Shown: in pieces, positions 8,223-18,900 of the stretch | How the letters are laid out: every line of letters begins with the position of its first letter | Position numbering within the stretch: position 1 is the stretch's first letter | Assembly: GCA_002730525.1 (NCBI GenBank) | Contig: PCAK01000003.1 | Coordinates: forward strand, 1 to 46,083 | Direction of reading: 5' to 3' | Length of the DNA stretch: 46,083 nucleotides | From: Acidobacteriota bacterium | Lineage (GTDB): Bacteria > Acidobacteriota > Vicinamibacteria > Vicinamibacterales > UBA823 | Translations under genes and position numbers: made by a program | The notes under the pieces: model-generated | What the model saw: only the letters and a program-made list of their open reading frames with translations | The model's database searches: none | Told to the model about the DNA's origin: nothing

Positions 8223-9845
8223 TTACGGGTTGTCCAGCGCTTCGGTGAGGACGCGGCCGTCGGTGCGAGCCAGCGTGATGCCGACGATCTCCGCCAGCGT
8301 CGGCGCGATGTCGGCTGGCGTCACCTCGGCCAGGTAGTGACCGGGCGTGACGCCTGCGCCCATGAACAGGATCGGCACCCGCGTGTCGTAGCCGTAGCTC
8401 GTGCCGTGGCCGGCGGCGTTGGTCGACGTCGTCCAGTACGGTCGGAGGACGACGAGGAGATCGCCGCTTCGGCCCGGGTAGTAGCCCCGCGCCAGTGCGC
8501 GCTCGATCGAGTCGCCGGTGTCGCGACGTTCGCGGATCGTGTCGCCGCGATAGACCTTGGCCACGCCTACGATCGCCTCGATCGCACCAGAGACGGCAGC
8601 GAGCGCGCTCGGGTCGGCGAGCAGGCGCGCGTACACACCCGGCGCGAAGTAGAAATCCTGCTCTTCGAATTGCGCGACGTACTCACCGGGCCCGAACTCC
8701 TCCCGCATGGCTGCCTCCGCCGCGTCGACGATACGCTGTGCCGGAATCCGGCCCGCATCTGCCAGGCGCGCCCGACGCTCGGGAATCGGCGTAACCCCGT
8801 GATCGGCCGACAGTGCGACGACGTAGCGATCCGGTCCGACCGCCGCGTCTAGATCGTCGAGCAGGCGCCCGAGCATCAGATCCAGGCGAAAGAGGACGTC
8901 CTGCACCTCGTGACTCTTGGGTCCGAACCGATGGCCCGCCCAGTCGAGCGCCGAGAGGCCGAGCGCGAGGTAGTCGGTGGCTTCGCGCTGGCCGAGATCG
9001 AGTTCGTTCACGGCGACGATGGCGAGCCGGCCCAGGTAGTCGTTCGACAGCGGACTGGCCGCCCACTTGTCGTAGAAGAGCTGATCGGCCGATTCGTCTC
9101 GACCGACGAGCGGATGCGGCAGTCCGGTCGCCCAGCCGTCGAATGGCCGGCTGACGTCAACGGAGCCGTCAAAGAGGTAGGTGTCCTCGGGCATGGCACG
9201 AGACCAGATCTCGCCAAGATCGTCGGCGACCGGGTTCGCGTCGAGGAATCGCGCGACGAACGGCACGGGCGCCGCCGCGTAGGCCGCGGATGTCACCCAC
9301 GCCGTCTCCTGCCGCCAGAGCGCCATGTCGGCGCGGTGGCCAGCCAGCATCACTCCAACGCGAGGCTTCATCGACATGCTGACGACCCGGGCCCCGGCCT
9401 GCGCGCGTAGTTCGTCGCCCAGGGTCGGGACCAGCAGGCTGCCCGGGCCCTGCGTGGCGTCGACAGGATTGTCGTACGTCAGCAGCCGCCCCTCAGGGTC
9501 GTCCGCGCAGGCGCGCAGCCGGCTTTCCGCGCGGTCGTACCAGTTGTTGCCGACGATGCCGTGGCTTTCGGGCAGACTGCCGGTCGCGATGGTCGAGTGT
9601 CCGACGCACGTATTCGTCTGGAAGTACGGGTAGGCCGCCTGCTGGAACCAGGCGCCGTCGTCGACGAGACGCTTCAGGCCGGCGTTCCACTGATGCTGGA
9701 AGCGTTTGATGTAGTCGGCCCGCATCTGGTCGACGACGATCAGGACGACGAGCTTCGGCGACTCGGTCTGCGCGGAGAGGGAACTCGCAGTGAGCAGCAG
9801 CGCTAGGTAGGCGGTGGTCGAGACACGACGCATGATGCGCAGCAT
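8223..9845 (-). CDS. Secreted PafA-like alkaline phosphatase / phosphodiesterase
   Basis: This is an exported metallo-phosphoesterase of the alkaline phosphatase superfamily, predicted to hydrolyse phosphate mono- or diesters in the periplasm. The N-terminus is a signal peptide ending SSLSAQ. Metal and active-site motifs are VVDQMRAD (D39), TNTCVGHSTIATGS with T79 as the expected nucleophile, GIVGNNW (Asn contacting phosphate), LDWAGHRFGPKSHEVQD, SADHG and HGTSYGYDTRVPI. This spacing matches PafA-type phosphatases, which use Thr rather than Ser and do not need Pi-repressed expression; whether that applies here is inference. Length (540 residues) is typical. A second start at 9833 also leaves a good signal peptide, and neither start has a strong ribosome-binding site. 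The Nudix gene follows 9 bp downstream. Confidence 0.9.
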   Translation of the reverse strand: MLRIMRRVSTTAYLALLLTASSLSAQTESPKLVVLIVVDQMRADYIKRFQHQWNAGLKRLVDDGAWFQQAAYPYFQTNTCVGHSTIATGSLPESHGIVGNNWYDRAESRLRACADDPEGRLLTYDNPVDATQGPGSLLVPTLGDELRAQAGARVVSMSMKPRVGVMLAGHRADMALWRQETAWVTSAAYAAAPVPFVARFLDANPVADDLGEIWSRAMPEDTYLFDGSVDVSRPFDGWATGLPHPLVGRDESADQLFYDKWAASPLSNDYLGRLAIVAVNELDLGQREATDYLALGLSALDWAGHRFGPKSHEVQDVLFRLDLMLGRLLDDLDAAVGPDRYVVALSADHGVTPIPERRARLADAGRIPAQRIVDAAEAAMREEFGPGEYVAQFEEQDFYFAPGVYARLLADPSALAAVSGAIEAIVGVAKVYRGDTIRERRDTGDSIERALARGYYPGRSGDLLVVLRPYWTTSTNAAGHGTSYGYDTRVPILFMGAGVTPGHYLAEVTPADIAPTLAEIVGITLARTDGRVLTEALDNP

Positions 9846-9916
9846 CCGCGATCTACCGGAGGCGGGTCAAGTGGCGTGGCTCGACAGCCGAGTAGATCAA
9901 GAGATCGTGCTTCGCA

Positions 9917-10261
9917 TCAGGTGGCTCGCAGCGCTCGACCCATCGCCAGCGACACCCGCTGCCAGTGCTCGGATTTCGTCCGCAGCTGCCGCCGGCCCGA
10001 CGGCGTCAGCTGGTAGTACTTGGCGCGTCGATTGTTCTCGGATTCGCCCCACTCCGCCGCGAGCCACCCATCCTGCTCCAGCCGGTGCAGGGCGGGAAAG
10101 AGCGAGCCCGGTTTGACGCTGAACGTGTTGCGCGAGATCTGCTCGATCCGGCGGGCGATCCCGAGCCCGTGGTTCGGGCCCAGCGCCAGGGCCTTCAGAA
10201 TCAGCAGGTCGAGCGTGCCCTGCAGGAGGTCGATCGGTTCAGGCCGTTCAGTCATGGTCAC
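9917..10261 (-). CDS. PadR-family transcriptional regulator
   Basis: This is a 114-residue winged-helix repressor of the PadR family. The pattern LLQGTLDLLILKALALGPNHGLGIARRI, RNTFSVKPGSLFPALHRLEQDGWL and AKYYQLTPSGRRQL is the classic short PadR domain; the C-terminal dimerisation helix is brief. Members in Acidobacteriota usually sit beside, and are presumed to control, an ADOP-type MacB-like permease. Here only a 65-residue remnant of such a permease lies upstream on the same strand (10295-10492), so the normal target is lost. A 51-bp nested dyad at 10263-10313 sits directly before the start codon and is the likely autoregulatory operator. The phosphatase gene follows 71 bp downstream and could have become a new target. 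Confidence 0.92.
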   Translation of the reverse strand: MTMTERPEPIDLLQGTLDLLILKALALGPNHGLGIARRIEQISRNTFSVKPGSLFPALHRLEQDGWLAAEWGESENNRRAKYYQLTPSGRRQLRTKSEHWQRVSLAMGRALRAT

Positions 10262-10262
10262 G

Positions 10263-10313
10263 TCCTATCGGATGTCTATAGGGAATCATCCTTCCTATAG
10301 ATTGTCAATAGGA
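10263..10313. promoter_or_regulatory. Nested dyad, probable PadR operator
   Basis: Two inverted repeats share the same centre at 10288. The inner arms are CTATAGG (10276-10282) and CCTATAG (10294-10300); the outer arms are TCCTAT (10263-10268) and ATAGGA (10308-10313). Counting the whole span, 16 of 25 base pairs are complementary. It is AT-rich in a GC-rich setting and abuts the PadR ATG at 10261, which fits autorepression. The upstream ADOP remnant ends inside it. Confidence 0.65.
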
Positions 10314-10492
10314 GCGCGCACCTGGTGGGGTGAGGTGCGCAACGGCGCGGCGGCACCGACGACGCTGAAGATCGCGGTGTTCGCGCCGATCCAGATCGCC
10401 AGCGTCAGCAGCGCCACCGCTGTGAACGTCGGCGCACGACCGAGCGTTCGTCCGGCGTACCGCAGGTCCTGAGTCAGGTCGGCCAGAAGCAT
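10295..10492 (-). pseudogene. ADOP permease N-terminal remnant (truncated)
   Basis: This 65-codon frame starts [20 protein letters not shown] and continues through the diagnostic first membrane segment ([19 protein letters not shown]) of acidobacterial duplicated orphan permeases (ADOP, MacB/FtsX-like). It then diverges and stops within the PadR operator. Intact ADOPs have two MacB_PCD-FtsX halves and about 800 residues, so more than 90 percent is missing. Its ATG overlaps the stop of the M14 peptidase gene in TGATG (10494-10490). It may still be translated as a small membrane peptide, but is more likely a relic. Confidence 0.75.
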
Positions 10493-13125
10493 CAGCTCTC
10501 GCGCTTCATACCTCCAGAAAGCAGGGCATTGAAGAGGATGCGGAACGAGCCGAATGGCTGCCCGCGCCACTGGGGCCTGAAGCCGAGCAGGACGACACGT
10601 CCGTCCCCGTGCCGCACCTCGAGCGCCGCGGCACGGTCGTTCAGCCGGTTCTCACCGAGCAGGTAGCCCGAGAGCAACGGTGATCCGGTCGAGGCGTAGC
10701 GCGCCAGCGCCTGACCCTCGAAGCCGTCCAGGGTCTCGAACGCCGGGCTCCGGCCGAAGAACACGGCGCTCCGTGGCGCCACGCCGGCCATGATCGGATG
10801 CGCCGTGTCGGCCTCGATCTCGAGCAGTGACCCGCCGGCGAAGAACTCGCCGCGTGACAGGCCCGACAGCACGTTTCTCACCGGGAGGCCCAGCGCTTCG
10901 ATGGCGAAGCCACTCGCCCCGTTCAAGCAGACGAGCGTCCCGCCGTCGCGGACGAACCGATCCAGTGCGCGTACACCCTCGAGGCCGATGCCGCCAGCGT
11001 AGCGCGGCGGCACGACACCCTCCGCGAATCCGTCGACGATCGAGCCGCGGCCGGGATCGGTCAGGACAATGACGTCGTATCGCGTGCCGAGATCGCCAGC
11101 GCGCATTTCGATGTCACGGATGTTCGCGAAGTCGAACTCGAAGCGTTCGAACACCCAGCGCGTCCAGCCCTCGTCCATGCTCGGGTTCCACGGACGGTGC
11201 AGACCGACCGCTGGGCGCGTCAGCTCGGTGCCTCCCGTCGACTCGACGGTCGTCGCGACGCGCAGCTCGCCTATCGACGCCCGCGCGTTGGGCCCGAGCC
11301 CGGAAATGACGAACGCGGCGCCGGTATCGTCCTGCCGCAGCTGGACCCGGCCGCCTGACTGCCACGCCCGATTCACCGCGCGGAACGCGTTGAGCTGGGC
11401 TGCGTCGACGGCGAACGTGCCGTCGTCGGGAACGCTGCTCGCGCGCGGCACGATGCCAGCGGCCACTGGGTTCGTGTCGAAGCCGACGCCCGGAACGCTG
11501 TCGAACGGCGCGGCGTCCTTGCCGTGCTCGCCGTCGCGCCAATCGACGGCCGCGCCGTGAGCGAGCGCCATGGCCGATCGCACGGCATCGGTCAGCGGTG
11601 AGCGCGCCTCGATCACGCGGGCGCCCATTTGCTGCGAGAGCGTCCAGCCCGCGGCATCGTACGGCTGCTCGAGCGGGCCATCGGGAAACTCGCGGAGGTC
11701 CGGATAGGTCTGGATCTCGAGCATCTGGCGTACCAGTTCACCGAACTCCTGATTCATCGGGACGACCCAGGTGCCGGCGTCGTAGACCGTCCCTTCGACG
11801 GTGACCTCGGATTGCAGTTCGTGGACGCGGATGCCATTGAACGCGAGTCGGCGCAGTAATTCCACCGGCGCCATCGGATCGCGCTGATCCCGGGGCACGA
11901 AGTACGCGAACGGCGCTTCGGCCTCGTACTTGGCGATTGTGTCGCGCCCGGTCTGGTAGCGGTTGTAGAGCAGGTCGTCCTTGTATTTCGCGGCGAAATC
12001 CAACACCGAGAGCGACGCCGTCTCCATGTATTCGACCGCGTCGCGGAGCCGCCACCAGCCGCCGCGCCACGGGCTGGGGTAGAGCGACTCCGATCGCAGA
12101 CCACGCTGTCGCGCCGGGAAGTCCTGAACCGTGTAGAAGTGCGGTGTCGCGTAGCGGTACAGGGCGGTTTCCGTCCAGAACGACGCGCGGTTCTGCAGCA
12201 TCGGCAGGTAGTCGACGTAGCCGGGATACCAGGCGTCGTAGCCGGTGCCCATGTGGGTGGCGCCGATCTGGCCGCGTTCCTCTAGCCCTTGCGCCATGAG
12301 CATGCCGATCGTGTTGACCGTGCGCGACATCAGCGGATGTACACGTCGGCCGATCGGCTCGGCGAACGGCGGTAGCCAGATGCGGGTGGGGAAGGGCGCG
12401 GTCTGATGCTGGGTGTAGACGATCTGCGGCTCCCACTCTTGCATCGTCCTGGCGATGACGCGCGACTCGATCATGTTGAGCATGTAGGCGTCGCGGTTGT
12501 TGTCGTGGCCGACATACTTCTGGTACAGCGCGGTCAGCGGCGCCACTTCGTAGGACGTGCCGACGTTCGACCGGTACCACTCGGCCACCATGGTCTGGCC
12601 GTCGGGATTCAACGTCGGCCAGAGCATGAAGATCACGTTGTCGAGAATCGCCTGAATCTCGCGATCCGCGCTGCCCGTGAGCAGGTCGTAGGCCAGTTGC
12701 AGCGTGTGCTGCGCCGTGGCCACCTCGGTGGAGTGCACGCCGCCGTCGATATGGACAATTGCCTTACCCTCGCGCGCGAGCGCCCGGGCCTCGTCGTCGG
12801 TCAACCCCTGCGGGTGCGCGAGCCGGACGGCGATCTCGCGATAGCGCTCGAGGTTCGCTAGGTTGTCCGCGGACGAGATGAACGCCACGTGGACCGGGTG
12901 GCCGAACGACGTCTCGCCGACATGGACCAGCGTCAGTTCATCGGTGGCCGCGTCGAGCCGTTCGAAGTAGGCGATCGCATCGTCGTACGACGCCAGGTGA
13001 AAGTCGGCTCCCACGGTGTATCCCAGGACCGACTCCGGCGTCGGCACCTGGGCGGTTGCGGGTACCGCCCGGATCAGCAGTACCGCCGCACAACAGCCCC
13101 AGATCGATAGCGCTCGTCTCGTCAC
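10492..13125 (-). CDS. Secreted M14-family zinc carboxypeptidase
   Basis: This is an exported metallopeptidase that would trim peptides in the periplasm or outside the cell. The GTG start at 13125 follows AGGAG with 6-base spacing, and gives 877 residues opening with a signal peptide that ends VPATAQ. The zinc site is H131 and E134 in [12 protein letters not shown], with H240 in [15 protein letters not shown] as third ligand. TLNPDGQT and GHDNNRDAY fit substrate-binding residues of the M14 fold. Residues about 620-860 form a second domain ([31 protein letters not shown]) resembling class I glutamine-amidotransferase-like folds that accompany this M14 subgroup; no catalytic Cys-His pair is evident there. 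Only 3 bp separate it from the M28 gene upstream, so both belong to one operon. Confidence 0.9.
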   Translation of the reverse strand: MTRRALSIWGCCAAVLLIRAVPATAQVPTPESVLGYTVGADFHLASYDDAIAYFERLDAATDELTLVHVGETSFGHPVHVAFISSADNLANLERYREIAVRLAHPQGLTDDEARALAREGKAIVHIDGGVHSTEVATAQHTLQLAYDLLTGSADREIQAILDNVIFMLWPTLNPDGQTMVAEWYRSNVGTSYEVAPLTALYQKYVGHDNNRDAYMLNMIESRVIARTMQEWEPQIVYTQHQTAPFPTRIWLPPFAEPIGRRVHPLMSRTVNTIGMLMAQGLEERGQIGATHMGTGYDAWYPGYVDYLPMLQNRASFWTETALYRYATPHFYTVQDFPARQRGLRSESLYPSPWRGGWWRLRDAVEYMETASLSVLDFAAKYKDDLLYNRYQTGRDTIAKYEAEAPFAYFVPRDQRDPMAPVELLRRLAFNGIRVHELQSEVTVEGTVYDAGTWVVPMNQEFGELVRQMLEIQTYPDLREFPDGPLEQPYDAAGWTLSQQMGARVIEARSPLTDAVRSAMALAHGAAVDWRDGEHGKDAAPFDSVPGVGFDTNPVAAGIVPRASSVPDDGTFAVDAAQLNAFRAVNRAWQSGGRVQLRQDDTGAAFVISGLGPNARASIGELRVATTVESTGGTELTRPAVGLHRPWNPSMDEGWTRWVFERFEFDFANIRDIEMRAGDLGTRYDVIVLTDPGRGSIVDGFAEGVVPPRYAGGIGLEGVRALDRFVRDGGTLVCLNGASGFAIEALGLPVRNVLSGLSRGEFFAGGSLLEIEADTAHPIMAGVAPRSAVFFGRSPAFETLDGFEGQALARYASTGSPLLSGYLLGENRLNDRAAALEVRHGDGRVVLLGFRPQWRGQPFGSFRILFNALLSGGMKRES

Positions 13126-13128
13126 AAC

Positions 13129-14679
13129 TCACTCCTGTGGGCGCGGTCGGGGGAACGTCCCCTCGCGCATCGCGGCGTGGTACGCGAAGCTCGCCATCAC
13201 CACCGAGTTGATCATCAGGTCGTGCGGCAGAAGCTTGTCGTAGACGTCCATGTTGAAGTGGTGGGTCCTGGCTCGGTAGTCGATCCGGTCCTGGACGAAC
13301 TGGAACCCAGGCAACCCGACCTGGTTGAACGCCAGGTGATCGGTGCCCCTGTTGCTGAACTGGGAGATAGTCTCGACCTTCAGGTCCTGGAACGGGGTCA
13401 TCCACGCCTTGAGGATCGGCGTCGCTTGGACGTTGCCCTGGGTGTGCACGCCGCGGAACTGGCCGGTGCCGTTGTCCATGTTGAAGTAGACGGAGAACTT
13501 GTCGTGGTCTGGCGTGTACACGCCGTCTTCCCCGAAGCGGTGTCGGATGTAGCCTCGTGACCCGACGAGGCCCATCTCCTCCTGGCTCCACAGCGCCACG
13601 CGGATCGTGCGTCGAGGCCGAGCACCGATGACCTTCAGAATGCGCATCGCCTCGAGCACGACCGACACGCCACTCGCGTTGTCGGTGGCGCCGGTGCCGG
13701 TGTGCCATGAATCGAGGTGCGCCCCGATCATGACGACCTCATCGGCGAGATCGGTGCCGGGGATCTCTGCGATCACGTTGTAGCCCGCCGGATCCGATTC
13801 ATCGAGCCCGACGCGAACCTCGACATCCATCGTCACCGGCAGGCCGCGCTCAAGAATCCGGTAGATCCGGTTGTAGTGCTCGGTCGCGACGGCGAGCGTG
13901 GGCAGGGCGTTCTCGATCCCCGCGCGGGTCCGGTCGCTCCGGGTCGACGCATGGCCCGTCGCATAGACGGTGCCGTCGCTCCCGATACTTGCCGCCAGCA
14001 CGACGGCGACGCCTTCCGACTTGTAGAACGCCTCCACCTCCGCGGCGGAAATCCCCTCGCGCCGGAAGGTCGACTGTTCGAGTTGCCCACGGGCGTGGCG
14101 GCGGATGAGCAGGTCGACGCCCTCGGTCTCGAAGACGCCAAGCGACTCCTCGTCGTGCCGGAACGCGTCCTGCACGAAGCGCGGGCCCATCGGCATCGGC
14201 GGCGTGGACAGGACAACGGCGCCGTCGAGTCGGCCTCGATACTGGTCGAGGTCCTCCGGGGTCTGGATCGTCGCTATGACGGCGTTCGTTACGACCGGTC
14301 CTCCCGTCCCGGGTGTCAGGGCGAGCGGGTAGGCGATCACCATCTGATAGTCAGGCGCGGTCATGTGCACCGAGACCCGCTGGATCTCCCACCCGACGGT
14401 CTCGTCACCCCAGGCCTCTCGCTCGACCCCGGACAGCCCGACCTCCGTCATCCGGGCCATCGCCCACTCCTGAGCCTGGCGCATGTTCGGTGACCCGGTG
14501 AACCGCGGGCCGATCACGTCGGCCAGGTAGCCGGCACTCTCCATCACCTGGGAGTTGTCGAATCCCTCGGTCCGGATGTCGTCGACGACATCCCAGTAGA
14601 CGGGTTCTTGTGCTGCCGTGAATGACGGCACGACGAGTATCGCGGCCGCGAAGGCCAGATTCCGAGTCGTTCTACTCAT
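13129..14679 (-). CDS. Secreted M28-family zinc aminopeptidase
   Basis: This is an exported dinuclear-zinc peptidase of 516 residues. The signal peptide ends SFTAAQ. A protease-associated-like insert (about 125-270) precedes the catalytic core, where HLDSW (H321, D323), TDNASG (D333) and SQEEMG (E367 catalytic, E368 ligand) give the M28 metal site. YFNMDNG and DHLAFNQVGLPGFQF supply the remaining Asp and His ligands. Such enzymes release N-terminal residues or cleave dipeptides, and fit the M14 carboxypeptidase directly downstream. The alanine racemase gene lies 17 bp upstream on the same strand, consistent with co-transcription. Substrate preference cannot be read from sequence. Confidence 0.92.
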   Translation of the reverse strand: MSRTTRNLAFAAAILVVPSFTAAQEPVYWDVVDDIRTEGFDNSQVMESAGYLADVIGPRFTGSPNMRQAQEWAMARMTEVGLSGVEREAWGDETVGWEIQRVSVHMTAPDYQMVIAYPLALTPGTGGPVVTNAVIATIQTPEDLDQYRGRLDGAVVLSTPPMPMGPRFVQDAFRHDEESLGVFETEGVDLLIRRHARGQLEQSTFRREGISAAEVEAFYKSEGVAVVLAASIGSDGTVYATGHASTRSDRTRAGIENALPTLAVATEHYNRIYRILERGLPVTMDVEVRVGLDESDPAGYNVIAEIPGTDLADEVVMIGAHLDSWHTGTGATDNASGVSVVLEAMRILKVIGARPRRTIRVALWSQEEMGLVGSRGYIRHRFGEDGVYTPDHDKFSVYFNMDNGTGQFRGVHTQGNVQATPILKAWMTPFQDLKVETISQFSNRGTDHLAFNQVGLPGFQFVQDRIDYRARTHHFNMDVYDKLLPHDLMINSVVMASFAYHAAMREGTFPRPRPQE

Positions 14680-14696
14680 CTACTTCTTCGCCTTCC

Positions 14697-15947
14697 CTAG
14701 ACCATCCGCCGGTCCATCAGCGGACCGAGGTGCATCGTCAGGTCGTAGACCGACCCATTGAACTCCGCCGCGAGATCCTCGGCGCGCGATCCGTCCTCCC
14801 AGTCGAACACCGTCACCTCGTCACCGATCTGCACGCGACCCTCGGCGCCGATCTCGACCATCGTGTGGCTCGCCGAGATGGCGGCAATGATCGGATAGCG
14901 TCTGCCGCCGATCGTCAGGTGGCCGCCCTGGGCCGCGGCGCGCGGCAGCCCGTCGACGTGGCCGATTGGCAAGGTTGCGATCCAGACATCGTTCTCCGCT
15001 TGGTAGGCGCGGCCGTAGCCGGCGGTTTCCCCGCGGCGGAGCTGCTTGACGTAGGCGACGCGCGCTCGCATCGCTGCCGCCGGCCGCAGATCGAGGACGC
15101 CCAGCTCCCGGAATGGTGGCTCGGAATAGACGCCGAAGATCGCCATGCCCACGCGCACCATGTCCAGGAAGGCGTCCGGATGCTCGAACAGCGCGAAACT
15201 GGACGCGGCGTGGAGCCGACCGACGTCGATTTCTTCGCTGCGCAGCGTTGCCCCCACTTCCTGGAGCCGTTCGATCTGCATCGGGTCGAGTTCGACGTCT
15301 TCGGACAGCGTCGTCTGGAGGCCTTCGATCCTCACCCCGGATCGGCCGGCCAGATCGCGCACCAGCGGCGCTGCATCTCGCGCCGGGACGCCGACCCGGC
15401 CCATGCCGGTGTCGAGGCAGACATGAATCGAAATCGTCTTCTGCAACTTCGCCGCCACGCGCTCCAGCGCGTCGCCGATCGGTGTGTAGACCATCGGCAT
15501 GATGTCGCGCGCACCCATCTCCTCGAGGTTCACCTCGTCGAACGGCCCCATGAGCAACACCGGCTTGCGAATGCCGGCATCGCGCAGCGCCACCGCCTCG
15601 TTCAGCTTCACGACCGCCATGCCCTCGACGGCATCGAGCGGATCCAGGATCCTGCCGGCGTTCGTGATGCCGAGGCCGTAGGCGTTGTTCTTGATGACCG
15701 CCATGATCGGCCGGCTATCGACACGTCGCGAGATCACCTCGATGTTGTGGCGAAGATTGTCGGCGTGCACTTCCACCCACGGATCGAACGACGAGTGCAC
15801 GGCGCTGTCCGAACGCGCCGACGTCTGCGCGGCCGCGTCGAGCGGCCGCAGCGCGGGCACGGCCGCCGTCGCGGCCATCGCCGTCAAGAAGGCCCGGCGC
15901 CCAGGCGCCTTCCGTGCGGTCGGTTGCGAAAGTCTCTTCGGGGCCAT
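14697..15947 (-). CDS. Tat-exported alanine / amino-acid racemase
   Basis: This is a fold-type III PLP racemase that would interconvert L- and D-alanine or other amino acids. The ATG at 15947 follows GAGG with 8-base spacing and gives 416 residues. The first 41 residues carry a twin-arginine signal (GRRAFLTAMAATAAVPALRP, then DAAAQ), so the enzyme should fold with its cofactor inside and be exported. K86 in AVIKNNAYGLG is the Schiff-base lysine and Y311 in AGYGRAY the opposite catalytic base. CLDTGMGRVG and HAASSFAL match family blocks, while the usual THF after GL is TTL here. Periplasmic racemases of broad specificity are known, which suggests wider substrates than alanine (inference). It is embedded in a secreted-peptidase operon, 5 bp after the S9 gene. 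Confidence 0.88.
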   Translation of the reverse strand: MAPKRLSQPTARKAPGRRAFLTAMAATAAVPALRPLDAAAQTSARSDSAVHSSFDPWVEVHADNLRHNIEVISRRVDSRPIMAVIKNNAYGLGITNAGRILDPLDAVEGMAVVKLNEAVALRDAGIRKPVLLMGPFDEVNLEEMGARDIMPMVYTPIGDALERVAAKLQKTISIHVCLDTGMGRVGVPARDAAPLVRDLAGRSGVRIEGLQTTLSEDVELDPMQIERLQEVGATLRSEEIDVGRLHAASSFALFEHPDAFLDMVRVGMAIFGVYSEPPFRELGVLDLRPAAAMRARVAYVKQLRRGETAGYGRAYQAENDVWIATLPIGHVDGLPRAAAQGGHLTIGGRRYPIIAAISASHTMVEIGAEGRVQIGDEVTVFDWEDGSRAEDLAAEFNGSVYDLTMHLGPLMDRRMV

Positions 15948-15952
15948 GCGTC

Positions 15953-18900
15953 TCACCTCGGTGTGGGTTGGTCGTTCAATCGCCCGTTTGCATCGATCTT
16001 GACGATCAGCCAACGACCCGCGTGGGCCGCCGGATCGACCTCGATCACGCGGGCCGTCTTGCGGCCCTGATCCGTCATCGTCACGATCTCGACATCGACG
16101 CGTCCGGCCTCAGCCAGGCCGACATGCACCGGCAGGGCACTCTGCGAGTTGTACCCCGAGCCCGTATCGACGATGCCCATCCCGAGCAGCCGATCGGTGC
16201 CGGCCGCGAACACGCGGACCTCCGAGCCCGCACGTGTGTAGCGGCCGTCGCCGTCGAGCACCATCACCTGAAGCGAGCGGCTCGCCTGCGGCTCGTTTGT
16301 TCGGTTGAAGGCGACGTAGTGCATCCCGTCGGGCGTGCCGCCGGTCAGCGCGAGATCGAGGGCGCCGTCCAGGTCGAAGTCGGCCCACTGTGCGCCATGG
16401 TCGGAGGCAAGATCTCCGAGCACGTCGGGCGTGACATCGATGAACCGCTCGCCGTCGTTGCGCAGCAGATAGTCGCGATACTGCTTACCGCCCGTTACGG
16501 TGCCGTTCACGTAGAGGTCGAGTCGGCCGTCGTTGTCGTAGTCGCCCCAGGTACCGGTGTCGTAGAAGCTGTCGATGGCCAGTCCCATCTGCGGCGCCAC
16601 GTTCTCGAAACGACCGTCGTCGAGGTTGCGCAGCAGCCCGTTCGGACCGTAGTTCGCCGTGAAGATGTCCAGCGCGCCGTCGTTGTCGTAGTCCGCGAGC
16701 GTCGGCCGCACACTGCCGTTCGATCGGAAGCCGAGCGGTCGACCGCCTGAATCCGCGCCCGACTCGATCGCGACGTCGACGAAGCGGGTGCCGTCGTTGC
16801 GGAACAGACCGTTGGCGTCGCCGTCCATGTTGGCGACGTACAGGTCGAGGTCGCCGTCCTTGTCGAAGTCGAACCAGACGGCTCCGACGGTGCGGCGGCT
16901 GTCACCGACGCCCAGCGCCGAGGCGACATCGGTGAAACGGCCGTCGTCGTTTCGGAAGAGCACGTTCGGTTTATCCCGGAGCCCGAGGAACAGATCGACG
17001 TCGCCGTCGTTGTCGTAGTCGACCCAGCTCACCTGCCTGAAGCTCCCAGAGATCGCGACGCCGGCCGGGTCGGTCACGTCGGTGAACCGCGCACCGTCGC
17101 CCTCGTTGCGGTACAGCCGATTCGAGCTGCCTTGCCGGGAGACGAAGCCGACGAACAGATCGAGGTGGCCGTCGCCGTCGTAGTCGCCCCACGCGGCGGC
17201 GCGGGTCACATCGTTGTCGGCGAGGCCGATCTCGGCGGCCACATCGGTCAGTGTGCCCGCGTCGTTCCGGTACATCCGGTTGGGCTGCTGGCTGAACCCG
17301 ACGAACAGATCGAGGTCGCCGTCGTTGTCGTAGTCCGCGATCGCGTTGGTGAATGCGTTGCCGTCGTCGAGCATGGCCTGGTCGGTCAGTTCGAACGCCG
17401 GCCGCTCGCCGGCCGCGTCCAACCGCTCGAAGTGCTCGGCGATCCACGTCACCCAGCGCCGCCGCACGTCGCGCCGGTGCACCGGGTCGGGCGGGAAGTG
17501 GCCGCTCACCGGATAGGCGATGAACGATGTCTCGACGCCGTTGTCCTCCAACGCATGATAGAGCTTGTAGGACTGGCTCACGGTCACGCGCTCGTCACCC
17601 GTAGCGTGGAGAATCAGCGTTGGCGTGCTGATCTGGTGGGCGTAGGCCATCGGCGACTGCCGCCAGTAGTTCAGCGCGTTGTCGTTGAGCCACGGCGACC
17701 CGTCGAGGCCGCCGCCGGCCCAGACATTCATGTCGGCCATGCTGTACCAGTCGAACCAGTCGGTCACCGAAGCGCCCGCCACCGCGGCCGCCCATCCGTC
17801 GTAGTGCGCGGTGAGCCAGGCGGTCATGTAGCCGCCGTACGACCAGCCGGAGACGGCGATGCGATCGTCGTCGACGATGCCGAGCACCTTGACCGCGTCG
17901 ACACCCGACATCACGTCACGCCCCGGCCCGTCGCCCGCGTCGTTGATCACGGCGCTCTGGAACGCGTCCCCCTGCGTGCTGCTGCCGCGGTAGTTCGGGC
18001 TGAAGACCAGCCATCCCTGCGCGGCCAGGATCTGATTGAACGTGCTGAACGACTCGATCGACGCGCCCATCGGGCCGCCGTGGATGCTGAGGACGAGTGG
18101 ATAGCGCACACCCTCCTCGAAATCAGGCGGGTAGATGAGGATGCCGTTCTGGTCGAACCCATCCGGGCCATCCCAGGTGATCGTCTCCACGTCGCCGAGC
18201 CGCATCGATGCTAACCGGGCATTGAAGTCAGTCAATCGCCGTGGCTCCCACGTGCCGGCGGCCATGACGTACAACTCGGAAGGCCGGTCAGGCTCCCGGC
18301 CGATGAAGGCCACGGTACCGTCAGGCGCCACGGCCGGATTGGACGCCGGGTGAATCGGTCCGAGATCGATGCGCTCGGACGCGCCGTCGAGCGCAACCTG
18401 CCAGAAGGCGCGCGACGTCAGGTCGGTCCCGGAGACCAGCAGCGTCTGGTCGTTGAGCCAGGCCAGTCCGCCGAGGCTCCGATCGATCGCTTCCGTCACG
18501 TCCATGGCCGCACCGCCGCCGATCGGCTTCAAGAAGATGCCCGAAGGGTGGAAGCCCGCCTCTCGGCCTCGCGAGCGGCCGAACGCCAGAAACTTACCGT
18601 CGGGCGAGAACGCTCTCAGCGACACGCTCGCATCGGTCACGAGCGGTCGTTGCTGACCCGATTCCAGATCGAGCACCCGGATCGCCGATCGGATGCTCTC
18701 GCCGGAGTGCGGACGCGGCAGGACGCGGAGGGCGACGGTCGAACCATCTGGCGACACAGCCAGGTCGGTGAAGCTCTCTACGCCCTCGGTGAGCCGGGCG
18801 GTCTTTCGATCGTTAATCGATACCTTCCAGACGTGTGCCGGGGCCGGCGCGGCCTGTGCGAGGTAGCTGTTGTAGCCAACCTCGAACGACCGGTTGTGGC

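Noticed and set aside
16110-17400. The regular GTCGTTGTCGTAGTC-like repeats, considered as a CRISPR or tandem DNA repeat
   Set aside because: They are codons for DYDNDGD-type calcium motifs of the FG-GAP repeats, imperfect and in frame.
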